Origin: Rhizobium cauense
Lineage (GTDB): Bacteria > Pseudomonadota > Alphaproteobacteria > Rhizobiales > Rhizobiaceae
Length of the DNA stretch: 64,000 nucleotides
Direction: 5' to 3'
Assembly (NCBI RefSeq): GCF_019511525.1
Contig: NZ_JAEUAT010000003.1
Span: 372,001-436,000 of the forward strand
Shown: positions 8,928 to 18,193 of the stretch, one piece after another
Layout of the letters: each line of letters opens with the position of its first letter
How positions within the stretch are numbered: position 1 is the stretch's first letter
Program-made: the position numbers and the translations under genes
Notes under the pieces: generated by a model
Told to the model about the DNA's origin: nothing
What the model saw: only the letters and a program-made list of their open reading frames with translations
The model's database searches: none

Positions 8928-8962
8928 AAGGCGGCCCGGGCGTTCCTTGCCCGGGCCGCCTT
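8928..8962 (+). terminator. Intercistronic hairpin between metQ and metN
   Basis: A perfect 14-bp stem (AAGGCGGCCCGGGC paired with GCCCGGGCCGCCTT) around a 7-nt loop, starting 36 bp after the metQ stop. No long T run follows, so it may act as a partial terminator or 3' stabiliser that keeps the binding protein in excess over the membrane components. Confidence 0.8.
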
Positions 8963-8985
8963 GGGCGTTTCCGAAGGGAAAGACT

Positions 8986-10071
8986 ATGAATTCAGTTGTA
9001 TCGGCCTCCGCGATAGAGGCCCCGCCGGAAGTCGTGCCGGAAGAGGTGGTTCGCCTCGTTGACGTGCATCGGCATTTTGGCGCCACAGCCGCACTCGATG
9101 GTATCTCGCTAACCGTTCACAAAGGCGAGATCTTGGGCATCATTGGCCGCAGCGGTGCCGGCAAATCCACGCTGATCCGCTGCCTTAACGGTCTCGAGCG
9201 GCCTGACAGCGGCGAAATCGAGATCGAAGGCCAGAGCATCGTCGGCCTCGACGAAAAGGAATTGCAGCCCCTGCGCCGTCGCGTCGGCATGATCTTCCAG
9301 CACTTCAATCTGCTGTCATCGAAGACCGTCGAGGAAAATGTAGCTCTGCCGCTCAAGATCGCCGGTGTTTCGAAGGCCGAGCGTCTGAAGCGCGCCCAGG
9401 AATTGCTGGAGCTCGTCGGGCTTGCCGGCAAGTCAAAGGCCTATCCATCTTCTCTGTCAGGTGGCCAGAAGCAGCGCGTTGGCATCGCTCGAGCGCTTGC
9501 CGCACGCCCGGCATTGCTACTTTCGGACGAGGCGACATCCGCTCTCGATCCTGAAACGACCCGTTCGATCCTGACCTTGCTCAAGGATATCAACCGCAAG
9601 CTTGGTCTCACGATCCTGCTGATTACCCACGAGATGGAGGTCGTTCGCAACATTGCCGATCGCGTCGCCGTGATTGACGCAGGCCGCATCGTTGAAGAGG
9701 GCGAGGTGTGGTCGGTCTTTGCCGATCCGAAAGCGCCGATTACCCAGAGCCTGCTTTCGGGAAGCCGCCCGCAGTTGCCGGAGCATATCGCAGCACGGCT
9801 CTCGCCGACGTCAGGGCAGGAGGCGATCCTCAGCATCGACATGGCAGGGCCGGCCGCGCAAGGCGCCGTCTTCGCCGACCTGTCAACTGCCTTGCCGCAG
9901 TCCTTTCGGCTGGTCCATGGCGGTATCGATCATATCCAGAACCAGCCCGTCGCACGGTTCTTCATTGCTGTCCCGATGCGCGACCCGGCACTCAAGGACA
10001 AGGTTCTGCAATTTCTGAAAGCCCGCTCGGCGCGGGTGGAGGTTCTCGGCTATGACACCGATCATGTTTAA
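8986..10071 (+). CDS. metN: Methionine-type ABC transporter ATP-binding protein
   Basis: 361 residues, the ATPase of the MetNI importer. Walker A GRSGAGKS is at 54-61, the signature [15 protein letters not shown] near 160 and Walker B LLLSDEATSALD near 180. After the ABC domain comes the C-terminal NIL regulatory domain (about 270-361, ending VEVLGYDTDHV) that in MetN senses methionine. The start was set at ATG 8986 behind GAAGGGAAAG; the 13 in-frame codons upstream fall in the hairpin. It overlaps metI by 20 bp, so the two are coupled. Ligand specificity is not readable from this subunit. Confidence 0.92.
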   Translation: MNSVVSASAIEAPPEVVPEEVVRLVDVHRHFGATAALDGISLTVHKGEILGIIGRSGAGKSTLIRCLNGLERPDSGEIEIEGQSIVGLDEKELQPLRRRVGMIFQHFNLLSSKTVEENVALPLKIAGVSKAERLKRAQELLELVGLAGKSKAYPSSLSGGQKQRVGIARALAARPALLLSDEATSALDPETTRSILTLLKDINRKLGLTILLITHEMEVVRNIADRVAVIDAGRIVEEGEVWSVFADPKAPITQSLLSGSRPQLPEHIAARLSPTSGQEAILSIDMAGPAAQGAVFADLSTALPQSFRLVHGGIDHIQNQPVARFFIAVPMRDPALKDKVLQFLKARSARVEVLGYDTDHV

Positions 10072-10705
10072 TCTTCTGCTTCGCTCCCTCTGGGAGACGA
10101 TCCTGATGACGGGTGCCTCCGGGTTGATTTCGCTTGTCTTCGGCCTGCCGCTCGGTCTCGCCCTTGTCTTGACCAACAAGGGAGGAATTGCCGAGAACGC
10201 CTGGATCAACGGTGTCCTCGGCGCGATCATCAACGGCTTCCGCTCGGTACCCTTCATCATCCTGCTGGTTGCCCTGATACCGCTTACGCGGCTGATCGTC
10301 GGCACGGCGCTCGGCACCTGGGCAGCCATCGTGCCGCTTGCGATTGCCGCAACGCCCTACTACGCGCGCATCGCGGAAGTGTCACTGCGTGAGGTGGATC
10401 GCGGCCTGATCGATGCAGTGCGGGCCATGGGCGGCAATCGCTGGACGATTGTCCGTGAGGTCCTGGTTCCCGAAGCACTGCCGGGGATAGTCGCAGGCTT
10501 CACCGTGACGCTGGTTACCCTGATCGGAGCATCCGCGATGGCCGGCGCAATCGGTGCTGGTGGCCTCGGCGACCTTGCCATCCGCTACGGCTACCAGCGC
10601 TTTGAGACGACAATCATGGTTGCCGTCGTTGCGGTGCTTATCGTGTTGGTCTGCGGAATCCAGTGGCTCGGCGATCGCCTGGTCGCTCGCCTCGACCACA
10701 AATGA
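10052..10705 (+). CDS. metI: Methionine-type ABC transporter permease
   Basis: A 217-residue inner-membrane permease with five hydrophobic segments, the usual MetI size. The EAA loop that contacts the ATPase is EALPGIVAGFTVTLVTLIG-like (about residue 145), preceded by the MGGNRWTIVREVLVPEA segment typical of the family. The start ATG 10052 lies inside metN; an alternative in-frame ATG is at 10064. The stop is only 1 bp from the stop of the convergent monooxygenase gene. Confidence 0.92.
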   Translation: MTPIMFNLLLRSLWETILMTGASGLISLVFGLPLGLALVLTNKGGIAENAWINGVLGAIINGFRSVPFIILLVALIPLTRLIVGTALGTWAAIVPLAIAATPYYARIAEVSLREVDRGLIDAVRAMGGNRWTIVREVLVPEALPGIVAGFTVTLVTLIGASAMAGAIGAGGLGDLAIRYGYQRFETTIMVAVVAVLIVLVCGIQWLGDRLVARLDHK

Positions 10706-10706
10706 T

Positions 10707-12068
10707 TCAAGTGCGAAATGCGGCGGCAGGATGCGAAGACGGCAGCCTGCCGCTGCCGCCGAACAACTTTTGTCGAAGCGGCCCTTCAGCGTAGTCTGCT
10801 TTGAACAGACCGCGCTCCTGCAGCACCGGCACGACAAGATCGACAAAGTCGCGCAAGCTTTCCGGCGCCACGGTGCGCGCCAGATTGAAACCATCCACAC
10901 CGCCCTGCGAAACCCATTCCGCCAGGCGATCCGCGACCTGCTCTGGCGAGCCGACGATCGGCTTCATCCGGCTGCCAAGCACCATCTGATCGGTGATCTG
11001 GCGCAACGTCACCGGCCTTGACGCCTCCTTGGTGATTGCAGCCAGTGCAGACTGGTTGGCATTGGTGGATGTCTGCTCGATCGGATCATCGGGCCCATAC
11101 TTCGAGAAATCGACACCTGTTGATGCGGAGTAATGGGCGAGCGATGCCTCGACGCTGGCATGCCTCCGGTAATCCTCAAGTTTGCCCTGTGCCTCTTTTT
11201 CCGTGCGCCCGACAACGACCGTGACGAGGCTGAGTACACGCAAAGCCTCGGCCCCACGCCCGTTCAATTCAGCCTTGCGCCGCAATACATCGACTGTCGG
11301 CTTGGCCGCCTGGGGGCTTGGCGTTGCGATGAATACGCATTCGGCGTGCCTTGCGGCGAAGTCCTGCCCGCGTGCAGACGCTCCCGCCTGGAAGAGCAGC
11401 GGTGTCCGCTGCGGCGACGGTTGTGACAGGTGGATTCCCTCCATCCGATAGTATTTGCCGGCATGGCTGACTGCGCGCACCTTGGACGGATCTGCAAAGA
11501 CGGCCCGTGACTTGTCGCAAACTACCGCACCGTCGTCCCAGCTTGCCTCCCAAAGCTTGTAGAGGATTTCAAGGTATTCCTCAGCCGCATCATAGCGCTG
11601 ATCGTGCTCGGGAAGCTGCTCAAAGCCCATCGCACGCGCGGCACTGTCGAGATAGCCGGTGACAATGTTCCAGCCGATGCGCCCCTTCGTTAAATGGTCG
11701 AGCGTCGACATGCGCCGCGCAAGCAGAAAGGGCGGCTCATAGGTGGTGTTGACCGTAACTCCGAACCCCAGATTCTGCGTGGCATAAGCCATCGCCGAAA
11801 TCGGCATGAGTGGATCGTTGACGGGGATCTGCGCGCCGGCCTCGATGACCGGGCCCGGACTGCCTTTGTAAACGTCATAGACGCCGACGATATCCGCAAG
11901 AAATATGCCATCCAGTTTGCCGCGCTCGGCTGTGCGGGCAAGGTCCACCCAGTAGTCGAGGTCCGTATAGTGGAGCGATCGATCGCGTGGATGGGTCCAC
12001 AGGCCATGATTGATATGCCCGACGCAGTTCATGTCGAACGCGTAGATCTGCATCTGCTTTTGCTGCAC
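10707..12068 (-). CDS. FMN-dependent monooxygenase, NtaA/SnaA/DszA family
   Basis: A 453-residue flavin-dependent (two-component) monooxygenase of the luciferase-like superfamily. Family signs are the start QIYAFDMNCVGHINHGLW, GVTVNTTYEPPFLLARRM, GRIGWNIVTGYLDSAARA and LLFQAGASARGQDFAA. Relatives oxidise nitrilotriacetate, dibenzothiophene sulfone or dimethylsulfone using FMNH2 from a separate reductase, which is not seen here. The start was placed at GTG 12068 behind AGGGGAAG; ATG 12053 is an alternative. It lies 28 bp downstream of tauC in the same operon, so release of sulfite from a sulfone or sulfonate imported by TauABC is the best inference. No TauD or SsuD is present. Confidence 0.88.
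   Translation of the reverse strand: MQQKQMQIYAFDMNCVGHINHGLWTHPRDRSLHYTDLDYWVDLARTAERGKLDGIFLADIVGVYDVYKGSPGPVIEAGAQIPVNDPLMPISAMAYATQNLGFGVTVNTTYEPPFLLARRMSTLDHLTKGRIGWNIVTGYLDSAARAMGFEQLPEHDQRYDAAEEYLEILYKLWEASWDDGAVVCDKSRAVFADPSKVRAVSHAGKYYRMEGIHLSQPSPQRTPLLFQAGASARGQDFAARHAECVFIATPSPQAAKPTVDVLRRKAELNGRGAEALRVLSLVTVVVGRTEKEAQGKLEDYRRHASVEASLAHYSASTGVDFSKYGPDDPIEQTSTNANQSALAAITKEASRPVTLRQITDQMVLGSRMKPIVGSPEQVADRLAEWVSQGGVDGFNLARTVAPESLRDFVDLVVPVLQERGLFKADYAEGPLRQKLFGGSGRLPSSHPAAAFRT
10723..10753 (+). terminator. Hairpin just past metI, inside the convergent gene's end
   Basis: GCGGCAGG (10723-10730) pairs with CCTGCCGC (10746-10753). It is the only visible structure that could stop metI transcription, because the two convergent genes are separated by a single base. 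It lies within the coding 3' end of the monooxygenase. There is no clear T tract, so the role is uncertain. Confidence 0.4.
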
Positions 12069-12096
12069 GTAATCTTCCCCTGAAGGCGCTCGCCGG

Positions 12097-12951
12097 TCAG
12101 CTCTTACCTTTCCACGGAACGAGGGTGGCTTCCAAGAGGCGAACCGCAGCGCTGAAGGCAAATGCACAGGTAGCGATGATGCCGATACCGACGAAGACCA
12201 CGTCCGTTGCCAGGAACTGCGAAGCAGACATGATCATATAGCCGATACCACGATTGGAAGCGATCAGCTCGGCCGCGACAAGTGTGCCCCAGCCGATGCC
12301 AAGCGCGATGCGGATACCTGTGAGAATCTCGGGCAACGCCGATGGCAAGACAATGTTGACAAGAAGCTGGAATGGCGTTGCTCCAAGAGAGCGCGCAGCG
12401 TTGACGCGCTCGATTGGAAGCGAACGCACACCTGACTGGGCCGAAAGGCAGATTGGCGCAAACATTGCCAACACCAAGAGCGTTACCTTCGATGTTTCGC
12501 CGATGCCGAGCCAGATGATCATCAGCGGCAGATAGGCAAGCGGCGGCAGGGGCCAATAGAATTCGATGGGTGTATCGAAAATACCTTTTGCCCACCTGTT
12601 CAGCCCCATGAGCAAACCAACCGGGATGCCAACCACCATGGCAATCGCCGCGGCTGTTGCGATCCGGAACAGGCTCGCCGAAACATGCTCCCAAAGGGAC
12701 GCGCCGGCATAGCCATCGCGATAGACGGCACCGATCTGCGTGATCACTTCCTGCGGTGTCGGCAGGAATAGTCGGGGTACCAATCCGAGCTTTGCAATAC
12801 CCCACCAAATGGCAACCAGGACTGCTGCAGTCACAAGGCTGATAACAAGGGTACTGCCTTCCCTGACACCAAAACCCTTCATCTGAACAGTTTTCGGCTG
12901 GTCGACCGGGGCGGTCACGACAACGCCCCTTGTTTCGCTGACGCTGCTCAT
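12097..12951 (-). CDS. tauC: Sulfonate/taurine-type ABC transporter permease
   Basis: A 284-residue inner-membrane permease of the TauC/SsuC type, with about six hydrophobic segments and a short cytoplasmic N-terminus. The EAA motif region is [26 protein letters not shown] (in parts: [19 protein letters not shown]), and the [12 protein letters not shown] stretch is characteristic. The ATG overlaps the tauB stop as ATGA (12948-12951), so I chose that start rather than the long upstream-open frame. It is the middle gene of tauA-tauB-tauC-monooxygenase. Confidence 0.9.
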   Translation of the reverse strand: MSSVSETRGVVVTAPVDQPKTVQMKGFGVREGSTLVISLVTAAVLVAIWWGIAKLGLVPRLFLPTPQEVITQIGAVYRDGYAGASLWEHVSASLFRIATAAAIAMVVGIPVGLLMGLNRWAKGIFDTPIEFYWPLPPLAYLPLMIIWLGIGETSKVTLLVLAMFAPICLSAQSGVRSLPIERVNAARSLGATPFQLLVNIVLPSALPEILTGIRIALGIGWGTLVAAELIASNRGIGYMIMSASQFLATDVVFVGIGIIATCAFAFSAAVRLLEATLVPWKGKS

Positions 12952-13739
12952 TCCGCCGCACTCCTGAACGCCTCGGAACCATGCAGGATGGTCCGTATCT
13001 CTTCTCTCAAATTGCCAAATTCCGGTGCTGTCTTGATTGACCGCGCATCGCCGCTGCGCGCGAAGTCGCCAACGAAATCTAGGTCGAAGCGTGCCACGAT
13101 CCGACCGGGCCGCGGTGACATCACAACCACCTGCGTGCCGAGGAAGAGAGCCTCTTCGATCGAGTGGGTAATGAAGAAGATCCGCTTTCCGGTTTCCTTC
13201 CAGACCGACACGAGGAGTTCCTGCATCTGTTCGCGCGTCAGGCTGTCGAGAGCACCAAAAGGCTCGTCCATCAGAAGAATGTCGGGGTCGGCCGCAAGCG
13301 CTCGGGCGATACCGACACGCTGGCGCATGCCGCCGGACAATTCGTAAGGGAAGGCCTTGGCAAAATCCTTCAGTCCGACCAGAGTGAGGAGCTCCTCGGC
13401 ACGTGCACGCCGTGCCGCCTTTGGTACTCCGGCAAATTTCTGGCCAAGCGCCACATTGTCGACGACCGTCTTCCACGGCAGGAGCGTATCCTTCTGGAAC
13501 ACGACACCGCGATCCGCACCGGGAGCTTTGACCGGTCGGTCGTCCAGTGTGATTGTGCCTGCCGATAGCGGCAGGAAACCCGCAATCGCGTTGAGCAGCG
13601 TGGATTTTCCACAACCCGAGGCACCGAGCGCCACAACGAAACCGCCGTCCGGAATTTCAAGGGAAACCCGATCGAGGGCCTGGACCGTTTGGCCGTCCCG
13701 CGTCCGGAAATAGACGCTTGCGTGATCGACTTTGAGCAT
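12948..13739 (-). CDS. tauB: Sulfonate/taurine-type ABC transporter ATP-binding protein
   Basis: A 263-residue ABC ATPase closely resembling TauB/SsuB. Walker A GASGCGKS is at 39-46, the signature [15 protein letters not shown] near 140 and Walker [13 protein letters not shown] near 160, with the family-typical [19 protein letters not shown] loop. It energises uptake with TauC. It is 74 bp downstream of tauA and overlaps tauC by 4 bp. It cannot be told from SsuB with certainty; the adjacent TauA-like binding protein supports the Tau name. Confidence 0.9.
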   Translation of the reverse strand: MLKVDHASVYFRTRDGQTVQALDRVSLEIPDGGFVVALGASGCGKSTLLNAIAGFLPLSAGTITLDDRPVKAPGADRGVVFQKDTLLPWKTVVDNVALGQKFAGVPKAARRARAEELLTLVGLKDFAKAFPYELSGGMRQRVGIARALAADPDILLMDEPFGALDSLTREQMQELLVSVWKETGKRIFFITHSIEEALFLGTQVVVMSPRPGRIVARFDLDFVGDFARSGDARSIKTAPEFGNLREEIRTILHGSEAFRSAAE

Positions 13740-13813
13740 AGCTGTCTCTCAAATGTGGCACGCCGGCGCCTTTCAAGCGCCAGCGTGACCGAATGGATGA
13801 TTGGCGTTTTTTA

Positions 13814-14827
13814 TCAGTTGCTTGGGTTGACGAGCGCATCCGGCGTGACAAATGCCGCGTAGCTTGGCAGGACTTCGCTCACCTTGCCCTGGCCCTTAAG
13901 GAAGGCAGCCGTATCCTTGAGGATCTTTGCTGCTCCGGACTTTTCACCGCCACCCAGCCAAGCCTCAGAAGCCTGGACTTCTGGCGTCAGCAGCGTCAGG
14001 TTTTTGAGTGCTGCGGCCTGCTGCTCAGGTGTTCCGCCAAGCGTCTTGGCAAGCAGCTTTGCGTTGTCGCCATCTGCATCCCAGGCTTTCTTGTCGGAGG
14101 CGAATGATGCGTAGTACTTGTTGATCACTCCGGCAAAGCCTTTCAGGAATTCCGGATTTTCATCGGCAAACCCGGATGCTGCAACCCAGGCCGAAAAGGT
14201 CGGAGCGCCCTTATCCGCAACATCCTTGGATGTGACGAGAACCTTGCCATTCTTTTTCAGTTCCGTCAGTGCGGGATCCCAGACGAAGCCGCCGTCGATG
14301 TCACCCCTGTTGTAGCTGGCGACGATCTCGGGCTGCGGAATTGCAAAGACCTCGACATCCTTTTCCGTCAATCCCAGCGACCTGATGAGCGCCAGGAGCT
14401 GATAATGATCGGTAGAGACCGGTGCTGCGGCAAGCTTCTTGCCCTTCAGATCAGCAAGCGATGAAATTCCCGAGCCGTTACGAACAACGAGGGCCTCGTC
14501 GATGCCCGAGATCGAGGAGAGGTAGAAGGCCTTGACTTCCAGTCCGCGCGAAGTCGCAGCAGCGAATGGGCTTGAGCCGACATAGCCAACCTGCACATCA
14601 CCGGATGCGATGGCTGCGAAGATCTCTGCTCCGGAATTGAACTTGCGGAAATCGATTTCATAACCGGTCGCCTTGGCAAAGTCGCCATTGGCAATCGCGA
14701 CTGAAGAAGGCAGCGCGTCGGTTTGATAGGCAACAACGACCTTCTTTTCAGCGGCTTGGCCAACAAAAGGCGCCAGCAAGCTGGCGGAACCGAGAGTAAT
14801 GGCCGTCAATAGTGTCCTGATATTCAT
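13814..14827 (-). CDS. tauA: Sulfonate/taurine-type ABC transporter binding protein
   Basis: A 337-residue periplasmic binding protein with a Sec leader (MNIRTLLTAITLGSAS..APFVGQAAEKK, cleavage after QAA). It tracks E. coli TauA along its length: VVVAYQTDALPSSVA, DFRKFNSGAEIFAAIASGDV, VGYVGSSPFAAATSRG, and the ligand-lid segment NRGDIDGGFVWDPAL. The start was set at ATG 14827, six bases after AAGGGGG. It heads the minus-strand operon tauABC-monooxygenase. Taurine, another sulfonate or a sulfone could be the ligand; the missing tauD leaves this open. Confidence 0.88.
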   Translation of the reverse strand: MNIRTLLTAITLGSASLLAPFVGQAAEKKVVVAYQTDALPSSVAIANGDFAKATGYEIDFRKFNSGAEIFAAIASGDVQVGYVGSSPFAAATSRGLEVKAFYLSSISGIDEALVVRNGSGISSLADLKGKKLAAAPVSTDHYQLLALIRSLGLTEKDVEVFAIPQPEIVASYNRGDIDGGFVWDPALTELKKNGKVLVTSKDVADKGAPTFSAWVAASGFADENPEFLKGFAGVINKYYASFASDKKAWDADGDNAKLLAKTLGGTPEQQAAALKNLTLLTPEVQASEAWLGGGEKSGAAKILKDTAAFLKGQGKVSEVLPSYAAFVTPDALVNPSN

Positions 14828-14916
14828 GTTTCGCCCCCTTGTGGCTGAGCATCGGCTCCAGCGCACGAATTTTGTTTCGACATGGAAACACTAGGGCGGC
14901 CACACAAAGGTACACA

Positions 14917-14939
14917 GATAAAACTATCTATTTTATAGA
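14917..14939 (-). promoter_or_regulatory. Candidate shared sulfur-regulon motif upstream of tauA
   Basis: Read on the minus strand this is TCTATAAAAT-AGA-TAG-TTTT-ATC, about 90 bp before tauA, and it matches the element at 7890-7915 upstream of metQ apart from the N3 spacer and two or three A/T bases. CAATATT lies just upstream of the element in both places. Confidence 0.4.
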
Positions 14940-15035
14940 CTATAAGAACAATATTGTTTTCGCGCCGCAAAGGGCCTTGAACATTCGCGCCTTGGCCGAA
15001 GGAAAGCCCCCAAATGGCGCTGCTGACGCTTGCGC

Positions 15036-15620
15036 TCAGATGGACCCGATTGAGATCAGAAAGCAGGTTGCCTTACCGACCAACCTGATATCAGTACCCT
15101 CGGCGCCTTCGAGGAGAAGTGTATCGTCAGCCTTGAGATCGGCGCGCTGGTCATTCCACTCGACGGCAAGAGGGGCGCCACGGCAGAGGAGTAGGAACGT
15201 CGGCGTTGATAGCCGCACCGTTGCACTCGGACCGACAACCAGTCTTTCAACCGTATGGCGTAAACTCTGGCGTCGGGTCATGACGTTGAGGTCTGTGATC
15301 GGCCCGTCGGGTAACGTCGCCGACACAACGACATCGGCGGCAAAGGCGAGGGGATCACTTGTCCCAGTCAAAAGGACCGGGGCCTTTCCATCTATCGTCA
15401 GCGACATGCCGTTTCCCTCGAGGATCGAGAGTGTGCGGTCTATTCCGGTAAAAATCGAGAACGGCCCATCCGTTGCAACTGTCGCCATGCTGACGCGCCA
15501 GTTGAACTCAGACAGTGCTGCACCTTCCGGCGAAACCGCAATTTCGACAGTTTCACCGCCGCCATTCTTCCACGGCATGCGGCGATAGGTGGCTGACCTG
15601 ATGACGGTGGCGCGGACCAT
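15036..15620 (-). CDS. hutD: HutD family protein
   Basis: A 194-residue cupin-fold protein of the HutD family (start RMPWKNGGGETVEIAV, then FNWRVSMATVATDGPFSIF and DRTLSILEGNGMSL), all hallmark segments. HutD is found in hut operons of Pseudomonas and rhizobia and is thought to moderate hut activity, perhaps by binding formylglutamate; it is not an enzyme of the pathway. It is last in hutI-H-G-U-D, 57 bp after hutU. Confidence 0.9.
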   Translation of the reverse strand: MVRATVIRSATYRRMPWKNGGGETVEIAVSPEGAALSEFNWRVSMATVATDGPFSIFTGIDRTLSILEGNGMSLTIDGKAPVLLTGTSDPLAFAADVVVSATLPDGPITDLNVMTRRQSLRHTVERLVVGPSATVRLSTPTFLLLCRGAPLAVEWNDQRADLKADDTLLLEGAEGTDIRLVGKATCFLISIGSI

Positions 15621-15677
15621 GGTGGGCTCCCAAGACGGTAACCGGGCCCCAGAGGTAGTGAGGCCCGGGTCGAAAGA

Positions 15678-17366
15678 CTAGTTCCCGAGGATCGCCGGCA
15701 GACGCAGGCCCTGTTCCTTGGCGCAATCGAGGGCGATCTCGTAGCCTGCATCAGCATGGCGCATAACGCCGGTTGCCGGATCGTTCCACAGGACACGCTC
15801 CAGCCGGCGTGCCGCATCATCCGTACCATCGGCGCAGATCACCATGCCCGAATGCTGCGAGAAGCCCATGCCAACGCCTCCGCCGTGATGGAGCGAAACC
15901 CAGGTCGCGCCCGATGCAGTGTTCAAAAGCGCGTTGAGCAGCGGCCAATCGGAGACTGCATCCGACCCGTCCTTCATTGCTTCCGTCTCGCGGTTCGGCG
16001 AGGCGACCGAGCCGGAGTCCAGATGGTCGCGCCCGATCACGACGGGAGCCTTCAATTCGCCGTTCTTGACCATCTCATTGAAGGCGAGGCCGAGACGATG
16101 GCGATCGCCGAGGCCAACCCAGCAGATGCGCGCCGGCAAGCCCTGGAAGGAAATGCGTTCCCTGGCCATATCGAGCCAATTGTGCAGGTGCTTGTTATCA
16201 GGCAACAGCTCCTTCACCTTGGCGTCGGTCTTGTAGATATCCTCAGGATCGCCGGACAGGGCTGCCCAGCGGAACGGACCGATACCGCGGCAAAACAGCG
16301 GACGGATGTAGGCAGGTACGAAGCCGGGGAACGCGAAAGCGTTATCGAGACCCTCGTCCTTGGCGACCTGACGGATGTTGTTGCCATAGTCGAGCGTCGG
16401 AACACCGGCGTCCCAGAAGGCAACCATGGCCTCGACGTGCTGTCTCATGGAGGCACGCGCTGCGACTTCCACAGACTTCGGATCGCTCTCGCGCTTGGCC
16501 TTTGCTTCCTCGACAGTCCAGCCGGCAGGCAGGTAGCCATTGCGCGGATCGTGGGCCGAAGTCTGGTCGGTAACGATATCCGGACGCGGGCCACCGGCCT
16601 TCATGCGGCGAACGAGTTCCGGGAAGATCTCGGCGGCATTGCCCAATAGGCCGACGGACTTGGCTTCGCCAGCCTTCGTCCACTTGTCGATCAGTGCCAG
16701 CGCTTCGTCGAGCGTCTTTGCCTTTTCGTCGACATAGCGGGTCCGCAGGCGGAAATCGATACGGGTCTCATCGCACTCCACGGCAAGGCAGCATGCGCCG
16801 GCCATGACAGCTGCAAGTGGTTGGGCACCACCCATACCGCCGAGGCCTCCGGTCAGGATCCACTTGCCCTTGAGGCTGCCATTGTAATGCTGGCGGCCGG
16901 CCTCAACGAAGGTCTCGTAGGTGCCTTGAACGATGCCTTGCGTGCCGATGTAGATCCATGAGCCAGCCGTCATCTGGCCGTACATGGCAAGGCCCTTCTT
17001 GTCGAGCTCGTTGAAATGATCCCATGTCGCCCAGTGCGGTACGAGGTTGGAGTTGGCGATCAGGACGCGTGGAGCATCCTTGTGGGTGCGGAACACGCCG
17101 ACCGGCTTGCCGGATTGGACCAGGAGCGTCTCGTCCTCGTTCAGTGTCTTCAGCGTCGCTGCAATCCGGTCGAAGTCGTCCCAGGTGCGAGCGGCCCGGC
17201 CGATACCGCCATAGACCACGAGTTCATTCGGATTTTCGGCGACGTCGGGATCGAGGTTGTTCATCAGCATGCGCAAAGGCGCTTCGGTCATCCAGCTCTT
17301 GGCGGTGAGCTCGTTGCCGCGCTGCGCGCGGATCTCGCGGATGTTGTGGCGTGGGTTTGAGGTCAT
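15678..17366 (-). CDS. hutU: Urocanate hydratase (urocanase)
   Basis: A 562-residue cytosolic, NAD-dependent enzyme converting urocanate to imidazolonepropionate, step 2 of histidine degradation. Recognised from [17 protein letters not shown], the NAD-binding [18 protein letters not shown] region (about residue 170-190), the conserved [16 protein letters not shown] with its Cys near 410, and the [18 protein letters not shown] block near 500. The length is as expected (about 556). It follows hutG by 25 bp and is complete. Confidence 0.97.
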   Translation of the reverse strand: MTSNPRHNIREIRAQRGNELTAKSWMTEAPLRMLMNNLDPDVAENPNELVVYGGIGRAARTWDDFDRIAATLKTLNEDETLLVQSGKPVGVFRTHKDAPRVLIANSNLVPHWATWDHFNELDKKGLAMYGQMTAGSWIYIGTQGIVQGTYETFVEAGRQHYNGSLKGKWILTGGLGGMGGAQPLAAVMAGACCLAVECDETRIDFRLRTRYVDEKAKTLDEALALIDKWTKAGEAKSVGLLGNAAEIFPELVRRMKAGGPRPDIVTDQTSAHDPRNGYLPAGWTVEEAKAKRESDPKSVEVAARASMRQHVEAMVAFWDAGVPTLDYGNNIRQVAKDEGLDNAFAFPGFVPAYIRPLFCRGIGPFRWAALSGDPEDIYKTDAKVKELLPDNKHLHNWLDMARERISFQGLPARICWVGLGDRHRLGLAFNEMVKNGELKAPVVIGRDHLDSGSVASPNRETEAMKDGSDAVSDWPLLNALLNTASGATWVSLHHGGGVGMGFSQHSGMVICADGTDDAARRLERVLWNDPATGVMRHADAGYEIALDCAKEQGLRLPAILGN

Positions 17367-17391
17367 GTGGGTTCCCCCTGTCGAGTGATTG

Positions 17392-18192
17392 TTATCGTTT
17401 CAGGCCCGGCGCGATCTGTTCGATGCGCACCAGAATATCTTTGAGATGGATGCGCAGGCGCTCTGCCTTTGCTGCGTCGTATGCAAATGGTGGTGCCTCG
17501 GTCTCAAGATGCGTCGATTGGGCAAGCTCCATCTGGATGGCATGTACGCCGATCTCCGGCTGGCCGTAGTGCCGCGTGGTCCATCCGCCCTTGAAGCGGC
17601 CGTTGAGCACGCTGTCGTAACCGTCGGCAGCTTCAACTGCAGTCAGCGTTGCCTTTTCGATAGCACTGTCACAGGTCTTGCCCATATCCGTGCCGATGTT
17701 GAAGTCCGGGAGTTTTCCCTCAAAGAGGAAAGGGATGTGAGAACGGATCGAATGGCAGTCATAAAGGATCGCCACCCCATGGATTGACCTCACCCGTGCG
17801 ATCTCGGCCGCTAGTGCCGCATGATAGGGTGCGTGGAAATCCCGCAGGCGCGTTGCAATGTCGGCCTCCGTAGGGGTCTCTCCATCCTTCCAGATCGCCT
17901 TGCCGTCGAAGTCCGTCTCTGGAACCAGGCCTGTTGTGTTCTGGCCGGGATAAAGGCTCACACCAGCCGGATCGCGGTTCGCGTCGATAACGTAGCGATG
18001 GAATGTCGCCCGAACCGTCGTTACATCCGACAAAAGCCCGTCATAGAGATGGTGAATGTGCCAGTCGGTATCAGCAAGAATTCTTCCGTTGTCGTTCAGA
18101 CGTTCCCAGATGCCTGCTGGAACCTCGGTACCGGTGTGTGGAAACCCGAGGATAACAGGCGACGAACCTTGTTTGACTTCACATACCGCCAT
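17392..18192 (-). CDS. hutG: N-formylglutamate deformylase
   Basis: A 266-residue amidohydrolase giving glutamate plus formate from N-formylglutamate. Signs are the N-terminal [10 protein letters not shown] metal-binding segment, [19 protein letters not shown] (residues about 140) and [13 protein letters not shown]. It is the final step of the HutF-type pathway (HutF makes formylglutamate and ammonia). Its ATG starts 1 bp after the hutH stop, so translation is probably coupled. Confidence 0.95.
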   Translation of the reverse strand: MAVCEVKQGSSPVILGFPHTGTEVPAGIWERLNDNGRILADTDWHIHHLYDGLLSDVTTVRATFHRYVIDANRDPAGVSLYPGQNTTGLVPETDFDGKAIWKDGETPTEADIATRLRDFHAPYHAALAAEIARVRSIHGVAILYDCHSIRSHIPFLFEGKLPDFNIGTDMGKTCDSAIEKATLTAVEAADGYDSVLNGRFKGGWTTRHYGQPEIGVHAIQMELAQSTHLETEAPPFAYDAAKAERLRIHLKDILVRIEQIAPGLKR

Positions 18193-18193
18193 G

